A stretch of DNA of 64,000 nt, from contig JARWIR010000005.1 in NCBI GenBank assembly GCA_029959085.1, positions 37,875,350-37,939,349 of the forward strand, read 5' to 3'. The notes under the pieces are model-generated. The model saw only the letters and a program-made list of their open reading frames with translations. It was not told the origin of the DNA and did no database searches. Origin of the DNA: Nemophila menziesii. Its lineage: Eukaryota; Streptophyta; Magnoliopsida; Boraginales; Hydrophyllaceae. A program made the position numbers and the translations under genes. Of this stretch, positions 12,801 through 23,431 are shown piece after piece; the first letter of the stretch is position 1, and every line of letters begins with the position of its first letter.

Positions 12801-14608
12801 TTTTCATTTTCTCTTTTTAGATTAGTTTTCGCGATTCTCGATAATCTCATAAGATTTACACCTCTTGTGTCCTTTTGTTTGTCTGAATTTGAACTTAAAC
12901 CTTTCGTTTGAATTTTCCGACCACTAGAAAGTGGTGTTTCGTGATTTCTCGAGCCTAAATTCGAATTCTCGTCTTGTTTTTGAATTTTTTTTGGATCTCT
13001 TTTTGGAGTTTTGGTTTGAACAGATTTTTCGGTGAGGTATAGTTTAGAAGAAAGCTCGATCATTTTATCGAAAGCAGGTTGAGAAAGTAAATCTATTGGA
13101 TATGATATTTTTGTGTTGAAAAATGGATGTGTACAAAGTTCAGACCATTGTATTCTTTTCGATGGATCTTTTATTAGTAGAGAATTAATTAGATTGAGAA
13201 AGGGTAAACTTGGATTTCCAGGTAATGGAGGGATTGAATCTGAAAGAATTGATTTTACTAATTGTGTAAACTCTTTTCCAACAAAAGGAGGCTTTCCAGC
13301 ATAACATTCGTATAATACACAACCTAAAGCCCAAAAATCTGAAGCATATGAGTGGACCCCACCTTCTTGAAATAACTCAGGTGCCATATAACACGGTGTT
13401 CCTCTTTTTGACTGTGGTAACTGAAATTCACACACACGAAACACACACTTATTACCAGTAAAAAGTAAAAGAAACTGAGTTATAAAGTTAAATACACACC
13501 TCTGAAGATGAGGTTTTAGATATATCAATCAGTTTTCTTGCTAATCCGAAATCACATAGCTGTAGAGGAAAATATCAAGTGAAACTTTTGATTATATTTT
13601 TAATGAAATATGTAAAAAAATTTACCTTTGTATGTCCATTCTCATCTAATAAAATGTTTGATGGTTTTAAGTCACAGTAAATGATACCTTTAGTATGTAA
13701 ATACCTAATAAAAAATCCAAAACATAGTTTATATCCATGAATATACAAGAATGATAGCATAAAAATACTGTATCTTACTGTAGAGCTGTAACAAGATCAC
13801 GAGCAAATTCATGTATTGAATCTTCTGGTAACTTACTATCCTGTAAATTAATATTAAATCATTAGAGAACTTGTCTTTAAAGCAGCTTCAACTGTACAAA
13901 TAGTTTTAAGTGTTTTAAAAACTAAAAAAAGCATAAAGTGAAGTTTAATGTCATGAAAAACCTGTTGTAATAAGGTCAATAAATCTCCTCCAACACAGTA
14001 TTCCAACACTAACCACAAGTGAGCTGATGTTTCATACCTGAAATATTGATTTAAGTTATAACTAGAAATTATTTGCAAGAACATGAAAACTTACCAAGAG
14101 TAAAATTTCAATACGTTTGGATGATCGAGAGGATAAAGAACTCTGACCTGCAATTCAAGAAAGAACCCAAAGGAAAAAGATTAAAAGTTCAATTCAAACA
14201 ATTTTAAAAGTTTAAGCTATGTATTACTATAGATAGCATGTAATTAGCTTCTCAAATGTAAGAAAATTACTACTCATAACATTAAATTCTTCTAAATAAA
14301 CCATGGCTTCATTTACTAGTGAAAAAATGATTGATAAGGCAGAAAGTGAGCAGCTTACTTCTTGTAGAACCTTGTTCTTATGCGATTTGTCGACACTTTT
14401 AATGGCAAAATACTCAATCGTCTTCTTCTTTCTACCTTTATACACAGTCTGTGCATTCAAATACAATCCAGATGAATAATTACATACATATAATCAAAAT
14501 TATGAGTAAAACTAACAACATATACATTGAATTACAATAATTTTAAACATTGCTACTTACAGAGTATTTGCCGCGACCTATTGCTTCGTAGATGTGGTAC
14601 TGATTCAT
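9825..14608 (-). CDS. RUK: RUNKEL-type microtubule-associated kinase-like protein
   Basis: Ten exons: 14608-14561, 14448-14359, 14147-14095, 14037-13962, 13840-13779, 13704-13626, 13559-13500, 13420-11909, 11811-10972 and 10904-9825. All introns are GT-AG and phases match, giving about 1299 aa (Arabidopsis RUK is, from memory, near 1366). The N-terminal kinase fold covers residues 1-257: IGRGKYS loop, AIK lysine K33, E46, D121 in YCDLKPSN, D139 in [12 protein letters not shown]. The HRD motif is YCD, also so in known RUK. A charged linker ([13 protein letters not shown]) precedes HEAT/armadillo-like helical repeats to the C-terminus (ELQRLPR). In Arabidopsis RUNKEL associates with microtubules and is needed for phragmoplast and cell-plate expansion in cytokinesis; it is ULK4-like and may be catalytically weak. 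No lesion seen. Confidence 0.93.
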
Positions 14609-15446
14609 CTTCAAATGATTGATTAGGGTTTTACTTTTAGGGTTATTAGACCATTTCCAGCTGTTGCGCCAAATGGATATTTACTGCAAAACAATTCAAA
14701 AAATGTAGTATAAGAACAAATTGCTCACTCCAACAATCACGGCAAATCATGGGTCCCACACCCTCCCCATATACGCTATTCTCAACGCATCACTTCTCAT
14801 AACGGTCATCAAATGGCGATTGTAGGATTTGTATAAAAATATAATAAACAATTGAATCAGATGTTCTGAAAATTTGTAAAACTGGTGAGATTAGGTTAAA
14901 AATAATTTAATTTTTTTAGAATTTCAATGTTTTTTTACCTTGATTTGGGTTTTTCGATTGTTGGTGGCTTAGCCAAGCCGGGTTGATGATGACGGTGGAG
15001 ATTGGTCCCGAGTGGCGGAGAACGGCTTGTGTGAAGAGATTCGTTCCAATTCGAGCGTGAAGGGATTGGTTTTTTCCTTTTTAATAAACGTAAGAGCCAC
15101 TGAAGAGATGGGTTTTAGGTTTTATGGTTCAATGTTTTTCAACGTTTACTTTTTCCTCTTCTTTTTTGTTCTGAAAACTATCAACGTTTTTGGTTGTAGA
15201 CTACAAAATGTGCTAAACAGATAAGCAAGGTACAGAGAAAGAGAGAGAGATAGCGTTAAATCTTGTGGGCGGGAGTATGGGTTTGAAATGAATTTCAAAA
15301 TTAGAAATACTAAGAAAAGTGATTTATTTTATTTTTAAAACAAGATAATTAAATTCCTTATTCTTTTTTATTTGTGGACAAAGTGTTACACGAAAAATCC
15401 CGGATTCTCAATCGATTAAAACAGGAATCCAAAGAGCCCCCGAATT
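14609..15446 (-). promoter_or_regulatory. 5' UTR and upstream region of RUK
   Basis: The stretch upstream of the RUK ATG holds no other gene. Immediately upstream, minus-strand sequence such as AACCCTAAAAG resembles a telo-box, a cis element often near the starts of plant genes active in dividing cells, which would fit a cytokinesis gene. No clear TATA box was found. A plus-strand 70-codon frame at 15012 lacks any recognisable domain. Confidence 0.4.
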
Positions 15447-15740
15447 CTAATATGGCCTTCGTCTAGCGGAACGTGTGGTGCGATTAGCCAACTTGTTTAC
15501 ACGTCGTGGGATATGTTTGAACCGCATGTTTCCATGACGGACAGCAATATCCTGAATCCGTGAAACGATCGATCTGATTCTCCACTTTGTCACTGACAAT
15601 AACCCAGTACCTTGAACAAATTCAAGGTTATCTAAACAAATCTTCGTCTTAAATCGAGATTCTTCAGAACATATTTTAGCTGCCTCCCGGACTGCATGTG
15701 CTTCTCCTTCCATAACTAACTCAGCCCACACAGAATATGT
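15447..15740 (-). pseudogene. RNase H-like (RVT_3) fragment of a LINE-type element
   Basis: A minus-strand frame reads MEGEAHAVREAAKICSEES, then CLDNLEFVQ, and ends KHIPRRVNKLANR. This is the C-terminal half of the RNase H-like domain found at the ends of plant LINE polyproteins and as stand-alone genes (E-AxAxxxGL, S/L-D-x-x-xxVx, HVxRxxNxxAD). The start is missing and nothing coding lies upstream. A homologous, more decayed fragment occurs at 22930-23190. Confidence 0.65.
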
Positions 15741-16025
15741 AATAATACGTCGATTTTCTGTTCTAGTGTCTGTACACTAGGTTCTGCTTGATTGACGAAA
15801 TAAACATCACATTTAACAATACTATGAATTCATGTTAATTCAGCTTATGTCTAGATTTGGGTTGTATTTTAATTTGTTTATGTATTGTTGCTTGTTGGTT
15901 GTTTGCTCCACTCTATGTCAAAAAGAAAAATATTCACTTACTTTTTTATATATATTAAATAATTAGATATTTTGAATATATGTTAAAAATAATATTTCAA
16001 CAGAAATAAGAGAATTTTATCCAAG

Positions 16026-16075
16026 AGGTTTTTTTTTTTTTTGTTACATAGGAGAGCCACTTAGGACTCGGAGTC
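16026..16075 (-). mobile_element. 5'-truncated copy of the short SINE family
   Basis: On the minus strand it reads GACTCCGAGTCC, AGTGGCTCTCC, TATGTAAC and a poly(A) run, matching the 3' half of the SINEs at 5339-5447 and 39048-39162. The tRNA-like head is absent and no TSD could be assigned. Confidence 0.6.
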
Positions 16076-16171
16076 ATATAGATATATACACTCTCTCCAA
16101 TCTCTTCTTCTTACTAAAGGTTACAAACAAAACAGGTCAAAAATCTCCTACCCTTTATACCTCCTTTTATT

Positions 16172-16175
<4 letters not shown>

Positions 16176-16205
<30 letters not shown>
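16176..16205. repeat. (AT)n microsatellite
   Basis: About 15 uninterrupted AT units. Confidence 0.95.
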
Positions 16206-16209
<4 letters not shown>

Positions 16210-16452
16210 TTATTCATTACATTTTTCAAAACTCTAAAAATATTTTGAAAATTCTCTCTCATCTCCTTTTCTTCCACCTCCGTAAAATCTTATGCCTCAC
16301 TTTTTTAAAGCTTAATCTTCACCCATTAAAGCTTATGCTCAAGCCTTATTTTCCAACGAAACTTGCTCCAGTCCATCGTATTCACTCGGAGAAGCAACAT
16401 CGGCGGGTGATTGTTGTCGTTCCAGGTATTGTAATATGATGAAGTGTTTTCA

Positions 16453-17881
16453 ATGGAACTAGGACTCCCCGCAGGCGTACAGGTTGTCGCCAAGTAAAAA
16501 TATGATAAGCCTAAGGGCTATCGATCCTCATGGACTACAAACGATGTAGATAATGTGTTTTGAATGTGGTAAAATGCTGAGTTGCAATTGAGACAATAAT
16601 AATAAAAGGTATTTTGTTTGGACTTTTATAATTAAAATAATTAACTTGCAAATAAGTAAATATCAAACTAAATTATAAATGAGGGAAATACTAAAAAGAG
16701 TTTAGAAAGTATAAAAATGGAATTCTTGATCCTTGCAAGTAATCCACATAACTGAAAATTATCTTATTTGCGGTATAAGGGCGAATTGAATATGGTTCAC
16801 ATTAGTCGGGATGCAAAAGCATCTAAATCCCCTCAAGGGCGAATTAATATTCTACCCTACTAGTCTCTTGGCTTTCAGGAGGGTTTAAGCTCACGACCCT
16901 AATGACTACTAGCGTGCTAATATAGTCCGATAAAAGGCACTAAGCGCTCATATATTATGTCCGAAAATCCGACCCCAACCCAGGTGTTAGTCGAAAAGAC
17001 TCATACTACATATACTTGGTCAGGGTATAAAAAGGCGACAGGCACAAATACTTAAACAATGGAAAATTAAGGTTCAATTCATTTCAATACATAATAGGTA
17101 TCCCAAATCACCAAAACATAAATAATTATCCTTTAGGTTTCATACCCTTGCAACTCTCAAGCATAAATTAAATTTGCTCATATTAAATATAGGAAAATAC
17201 AATAGAAATAATACTAGAATCATGTTTAAGAGATAAAATGGACTCGAATTAACCTATGATATGAAATAGATAGGTTGTGGGATGGTGGTGAATGATGAAA
17301 ATTGGGTGTAAACCCTTCTTCCCTCTATTCCAGGCGCTTGAGCTCTCTCCATGTGAAAATATTTGATAAAAAATGAAGCATACTGAAAATAGGACTCAAA
17401 TATGCTTATATACTAAGTCCAAAACGTTTTGGACCTAATGGGCTCACATAAGTGACTTTAAATTGGCCCAACCCATTTTTTACTATGTTGTTCAGGTTCG
17501 AGTCATGTTGGTAAAACTGCCATAAGTTTCTCGTCTCAACTACGAATTAATTTCGGTCACCTCTCATGTGATCCTGACTTCAAGATCTTTCCATATTAGA
17601 AATAATCAGGTCCATATATATTACCAATTAATTATGGTGATAGAAACAATATGACGATGCACTTTTCTGGTAAACGCTCTAGCTTTTCAAAAGTGGATTA
17701 TCTCTTTACGACTTAGCTTGGGTTCGGACTTCAATTCTTGACTTTCCTCATCCTCTTGGACCCTTGTGTCATCCATGTACCTAAAAACTACACACTTAAC
17801 ACCCAATTAGTTTTGTCAGAAAACTATCCTAAGAAAAATATATTTTTATTCGTAAACCTATTTCGAACATAATAATTATTG
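16453..17881 (-). mobile_element. old gypsy-type LTR relic (D1)
   Basis: The order of short landmarks matches the LTRs of elements A and B in the 46-63 kb nest but with heavy divergence: gcgtacaggttgtcgccaag near the start, two phrases with gggcgaatt where A and B carry cccgtcagggt, and a closing segment with cacacttaacaccc. This suggests an LTR of the same broad gypsy group in minus orientation. The outer boundary is uncertain. It breaks off where a copia pol relic begins. Confidence 0.5.
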
Positions 17882-19903
17882 ATTATAAGATGGATATGGT
17901 TTTCTAACACGGTTTCAAATGAAAAATAGAGTCTTTCATAGTGATGAATTACACGTCATTGGATACTTACAAGATGGTGGTTATAATTGCCCAAGTTAAC
18001 TACTTAAAGTGTCATAGTTGATCATGGCCATAAATTAAAATAGATAGTCGGATCAAATGGAACTTGTGAGTATTTACTCATATACTACTTCTGAATTTAA
18101 TAAAAATTGAGATAGCGCTAATGAGTTATGATGTCTACTACATATTGATGTACGTGTCCAATCCAAATTTGAGCTAAAGATGAATAGTCTTACTTCATCT
18201 CCTTCACTGACTATATATTAGATATATATGTGTTTACCAAATGAAACATAAATATGAAAAAATTGAAATGTTAAAACTACTATATAGTGAAGTTGAAAAC
18301 AAGTATATAAGAGTATGAAGTAAGTAAGATATTGACATGTAAAGGTGAAATCTTTGCAATGCATTTGCATATTATCTATAACAAAATTAGATTTTGTTTT
18401 GGTGAACATCTCTTGGAACACCAAGCGTGTGTCCGAAAGGAGAAAGTATATTTGATTGGATCTAGTGCATTCCATGATAAGTTTCACTAATTTTTGAGTA
18501 TTTTTATGGGACTATGTTTTAAAGTCAATTACATACTTAATGAACTCTTTGGTCCCACTATAGAGTCGATAAGATCCATATGTGATTTGGAAATGACATG
18601 AATTAATCCTCAGACTGAAGAAGATTGAGACTCTCTGATTTATGCTAAACGACTTATGACAGTTAAACTTTAGTTGAGATCTTCCAAATATAGATTTGTT
18701 AAACACTCAAATAAGATGACATGGTAATATTTTTACAGCATTTGGAGCACAAGGAGTTTGTTATTAGATGTACAAGCTTTACTGGTTGGTAATTCCTTAG
18801 TGAAGTCATTCATAATGTATAAATAGATCATAATGAAATAAATATTTCAAAGTTATTAAAACAAGATGAAGAGAATCAGATGCACATTTATATATTATAA
18901 GATGGATATGGTGTTCTAACACAGTTTCAAATGAAAAATGGAGTCTTTCATAGTGATGAATTACACGTCATTGGATACTTACAAGATGGTGGTTATAATT
19001 GCCCAAGTTAACTACTTATAGTGTCATAGTTGATCATGGCCATAAATTGAAATAGATAGGCGGATCAAATGGAACTTGTGAGTATTTACTCATATACTAC
19101 TTCTGAATTTAATGAAAATTGAGATAGCGCTAATGAGTTATGATGTCTACTACATATTGATGTAAGTGGCCAATCCAAATTTGAGCTAAAGATGAATAGT
19201 CTTACTTTATCTCCTTCACTGACTATATATTAGATATATATGTGTTTACCAAATGAAACATAAATATGAAAAAATTGAAATGTTAAAACTACTATATAGT
19301 GAAGTTGAAAACAAGTATATAAGAGTATGAAGTAAGTAAGATATTGACATGTAAAGGTGAAATCTTTGCAATGCATTTGCATATTATCTACTACAAAATT
19401 AGATTTTGTTTTGGTGAACATCTCTTGGAACACCAAGCGTGTGTCCGAAAGGAGAAAGTATATTTGATTGGATCTAGTGCATTCCATGATAAGTTTCACT
19501 AATTTTTGAGTATTTTTATGGACTATGTTTTAACGTCAATTACATACTTAATGAACTCTTAGGTCCCACTATAGAGTCAATAAGATTCATATGTGATTTG
19601 GAAATGACATAAATTAATCCTCAGACTGAAGAAGATTGAGACTCTCTGATTTATGCTAAACGACTTATGACAGTTAAACTTTAGTTGAAATCTTCCAAAT
19701 ATAGATTTGTTAAACACTCAAATAAGATGACATGGTAATATTTCTACATCATTTGGAACACAAGGAGTTTGTTATTAGATGTACAAGCTTTACTGGTTGG
19801 TAATTTCTTAGTGAAGTAATTCATAATGTATAAATAGATCATAATGAAATAAATATTTCAAAGTTATTAAAACAAGATGAAGAGAATCAGATGCACATCT
19901 ATA
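17882..19903. repeat. 1012-bp tandem duplication
   Basis: Unit 1 (17882-18893) and unit 2 (18894 to about 19903) are nearly the same sequence, both beginning attataagatggatatgg, with scattered substitutions and one or two small indels. The unit covers decayed copia integrase sequence, so the duplication came after the element had died. Confidence 0.92.
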
Positions 19904-21010
19904 TTTCTTTCCTTGATGTGTTAATAGTTTCATCTAAGGTTCAAGTCTCAAACGTTGAGGCATTAAGGACGATTAATGATCCTTCCCTGGAACAAGGAAG
20001 ACAACAAAATCAAGAGATAAGAAGTTATTATACACAAGCTTCATAAAGGTTATATAGATATCATCATGCACCAAAATCAATTCGTAAAAATGGTGAAATT
20101 TGATGAAATAAATAATATAGATGATAACCCTATTGAGTGATGATCATAATACCCTATGAAGAGGATATGACTAGTAAGTGACAAGTGGTTAAGAACCATA
20201 AAATATGAATTATTATCATTGAGAGTCAACAAAGTATGGTACTTTGGTTGAATCTTAAACATATATAAGATCCATTTATTGTAAATGGGTGCTTAGGAAA
20301 TGATTGGAGCAGACGGTAAGGTAGAGACCTATAACGTCCTTCTAGTTGCCAAAAATTGAAATCGAAAGGATAACATCAATTACGGAGCATTCATTTTTCT
20401 CATAGAAATACCCAGTTTATTTTGGATTCTATTATTGAAATCTACATACTATGATTATGAGATATGGCTATATCACATGAAAATAGTTTGTACTAAATGT
20501 GAGCTCAAGGATGACGTCCTTAAGACCAATTCACAAGGTCTCATATCACCATTTGCTCATAATAAAATATGTAAGTTCCGAAAATCCATTTAATAGATTG
20601 AGATATGTCACTAAATTGCATTATTCTTTTTCATACAATCAAACAGTTTGATTTTATGATTTTAGAATAAGAGTCATAAGAGTACAAAGGACTAGTGGGA
20701 GCAAACATATCTTCTAATCTTCCTAGTTTTATAGGTAGATAGCATATTATCACATAAGGATATGATATACCAACGAAGAAAAAAATCAATTTTTTTATTA
20801 TCTAATAGTTCTCCATGAAATATTTAGGAGAATTAGCTAAAATTCTTTGAATTAGGAGCTATAAATAGGGATCGATGAAGCTACTTGACTTATGTCAATC
20901 TTAATACATTGGTACAATGTTAGAAGTATCACATGGAAATTATAATAGGAGATATGTAACAATAGTATCTGGAATTACTCTTAGCGGGAGGTTTGTCCTA
21001 AGACCCTTGA
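17882..21010 (+). pseudogene. copia integrase/reverse-transcriptase relic
   Basis: Plus-strand frames, broken by many stops and indels, follow the usual copia pol order. Integrase phrases come first (EVENKYIRV; then DNA clearly derived from GTPQRNGVSERRNRTL). Then come the WGYAL, YAKRLM and GYYFYS-type segments, an RT start (IGADGKVETYNVLLVAKN near 20310), a degraded YVDD region near 20740 and an INRDR segment near 20870. The integrase part is present twice because of a 1012-bp tandem duplication. Nothing here can make protein. It seems to lie between two gypsy LTR relics. Confidence 0.7.
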
Positions 21011-21512
21011 AGGAAGAGAATGCATGTGTAAAGTCCCTTAACAATCAGTTCCTTAACCAAAATTAATAACTTTCTCAATTTAGCTCCAAATTATGAACAA
21101 TTAGTTCCTACGCACTCTTTACTCCAATAAATATCTAGAAACCAAAGGGTTTCTCCAAAGTCTTCATCAATTTAACGTGGTAACTTGAACAAGTCGCTTT
21201 CCAAATCTGGACGACACATGCTTTGACTTTCTAAAAGTGCTCGAATCTTCCTTTCACGCCATGATTAAGGGGTACTATCGTTTTATTGACTTCTTATAAT
21301 CATCTTGGAATATCTTAACATCCAAGTACCTAAGCTCTGCACACTTAACACACAAATTACGCATAAAATCTCTAAAAGTAACATAAACACCGAAACTAGA
21401 TAAAAAAGTGTAAAACATAAAATAATGGGAAAAAATTCTTCAAATAAGTCCTAAATACCCCTAAAGATATTTCTCATGACTAGATTAATCTATCACATAA
21501 ATGGAGACATCA
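21011..21512 (-). mobile_element. old gypsy-type LTR relic (D2, truncated)
   Basis: It ends atggagacatca followed directly by agacccccaactcaa, the same LTR-end plus polypurine-tract junction seen at 47555 and 52995 in elements A and B. On the minus strand this is therefore the start of a 3' LTR. Only the last 500 bp or so of the LTR remain next to the copia relic. Confidence 0.6.
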
Positions 21513-22130
21513 AGACCCCCAACTCAAAGTTTTGTATGTCCCGATAAAATAAGAACTAAATAATGAGTTCTTAGTCAAACTAACCGCTGAAGAAGTAGAG
21601 ATATTGAATGATCCTAAAGAACTATCCTAGAAAGTATCATGTAGTAACGTCCAAGAACTAATTCACACATACACATAATATACAAATAATCAACACATCG
21701 TAATTCAAGGAGTGGTTTTCACTTAGTTTGATATGGTGGCTATAGGGTGTTCCTCGATCCTAACACCGTATCCGTTAGTCTACCTAGCTACATCCTAATC
21801 GATCAATTTTTACTTAACCACGTAGTTAGAAAGCCTAAGGTCGTTTTGGTTATAGCGTAGGCTTATGGACAGTATGATACGTGTAGTTTGATATTTTGTT
21901 TAAGTGATCTTTTGGATCTCTCATCATTAGCCATCAATGAATCGCCCTAAAGTTTGAGTTTACACTTTAAAATGGTCTCACTCAACCCAATGTGATGCAT
22001 CTGATTCGTATCCCCATTAAACCCAACAACATTCACGATGATTGCATAACATTTCACTTTGCCGGTTCTTTTCTTTCGATTCTTTTTCAATTTATTTATT
22101 TTGTAAGACAATTATGACAACTTTTTAATG
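21513..22130 (-). mobile_element. 3' internal remnant of a gypsy-type element with polypurine tract
   Basis: The polypurine tract (TTGGGGGTCT on the minus strand) abuts the LTR relic. Beyond it, phrases such as ggtggctatagggtgttcctc, tagcgtaggctta and ccactttgccggtt occur in the same order as in the 3' internal parts of elements A (47560-48130) and B (53000-53580). It is a third, much older member of that group. No ORF is left. Confidence 0.62.
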
Positions 22131-22299
22131 TGAGATGTCATGCTACTTATTTCAAATTTATTTCTTTTCTTTTCTCAATTTTTTTCAATAGACCCCGACA
22201 AAATGTTAGAATGAAATATGCACATACTATACCTATGTGTGGGATATTTGAGTTGGTCACCTTCTTTTATAATCTTGTAGGTACGTACTTATGTCACAT

Positions 22300-22757
22300 G
22301 AATTGTTGGTATAAATAGATTTAGAATTGTTGGTATACACCGATTTAGAATTGTTGGTATATACCTATTTAGAGCATGACTAGTGAAGTATTTATTTTAG
22401 GTATTTAAAATCATATTTAAAGACTCAATTGTCAACACCAATGGAGTGATTATAAATTCAATTTTATTATATGAAATTTATTATTAATTATATATATTAA
22501 GTTGATTACTCATTATATATGTAATTAAATTAATGTAACATTAACAATTTTTTTTAAAAAGAAAAATCACGATTTTACTTTGGATAGCTTTGTCATGAGT
22601 TTTAAATATGTATCTATGTAGTCAGATTTGACAAAAAATATGAAAATGAAGTCGCTAAAATACCATCGGTGTTGATTTTTTTTCTTGTTTTGAGTAAATT
22701 AACCTTTGAAGACCCAATTGGTCATGTGCCCTTAGAACTGTGGGTATATACTATAGT
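22300..22757. repeat. 24-26 bp minisatellite, split by a MITE
   Basis: Three units of the type gaattgttggtatacaccga lie at 22300-22371. A fourth (agaactgtgggtatatac) resumes at 22734 after the MITE at 22372-22731. Confidence 0.7.
22372..22731. mobile_element. Tourist-like (PIF/Harbinger-type) MITE with TTA TSD
   Basis: The ends GAGCATGACTAG and (reverse complement) GGGCACATGACCAAT begin long imperfect inverted repeats that both run to TCAACACC-ATGG. TTA flanks both sides (22369-22371 and 22732-22734). Removing the element restores the minisatellite phase, which supports the boundaries. Confidence 0.68.
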
Positions 22758-22929
22758 TGTAAACTCACATGAGTCTATTCTTTCTGATGTGTAAAGTATA
22801 CCTCTATTTGCACATTTCTCCCGTATAATCCAAACTAGTTTTAAAGGGTCCACCCTCACATGTGATTTAATAGGCTGAAAAATATTCTAACGACGAAAAC
22901 ATAAAAGACAATGCAACATTCAAAAATAA

Positions 22930-23190
22930 ACTTTTGCGATACGATTATTGAAGGAGAAGCACAAACCGTTATCAGAGCGCTTGGGATATGCAAGGAATTA
23001 AAAAACAAAAAAAGACATTTTTTTGAACAATCTTGAAATAATCCCAAGTGTTAAACAAGTATCGCCAACTAGTTGGAAAGTTAGGGCAATGTTGAGAAGA
23101 ATTAAACTTATGGCTGAAGAGGCAGATGAAGTCACCTATAAACACATCCCTTAGCGTCTTAATACATGGGCAGGTGAGGGTTACAAGTAC
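22930..23190 (+). pseudogene. second RNase H-like fragment, frameshifted
   Basis: The plus strand reads IIEGEAQTVIRALGICKEL, then after a frameshift in an A/T run NLEIIPSVKQVSPTSWKV and finally ADEVTYKHIP-stop-RLN. Each block aligns with the fragment at 15447-15740. It is a decayed RVT_3-type RNase H piece from a LINE. Confidence 0.6.
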
Positions 23191-23431
23191 TGCAATAAAT
23201 GTGAATATCATCCCGGAGTGTTTTGACAAGTTAGGATCAACTAATAGTAATAGTGGATAGGTAGATAGTCCGACTTTATTTTTTCTCAAAAAAAAAACTT
23301 ACAATACTTGACGAAATATAAATAGAAAAGCAACACAACTCTAGGAGGATAAATTATCCCCATGTTCCACTCAATAAGTCAAGTTCAACGTGGTTGGTTA
23401 AAACCAGGCTTTCAAAGTTACTAATATTTTC

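Noticed and set aside
18218..19499. Two near-identical 89-codon minus-strand frames
   Set aside because: They are antisense shadows of the duplicated copia integrase relic, which reads on the plus strand.
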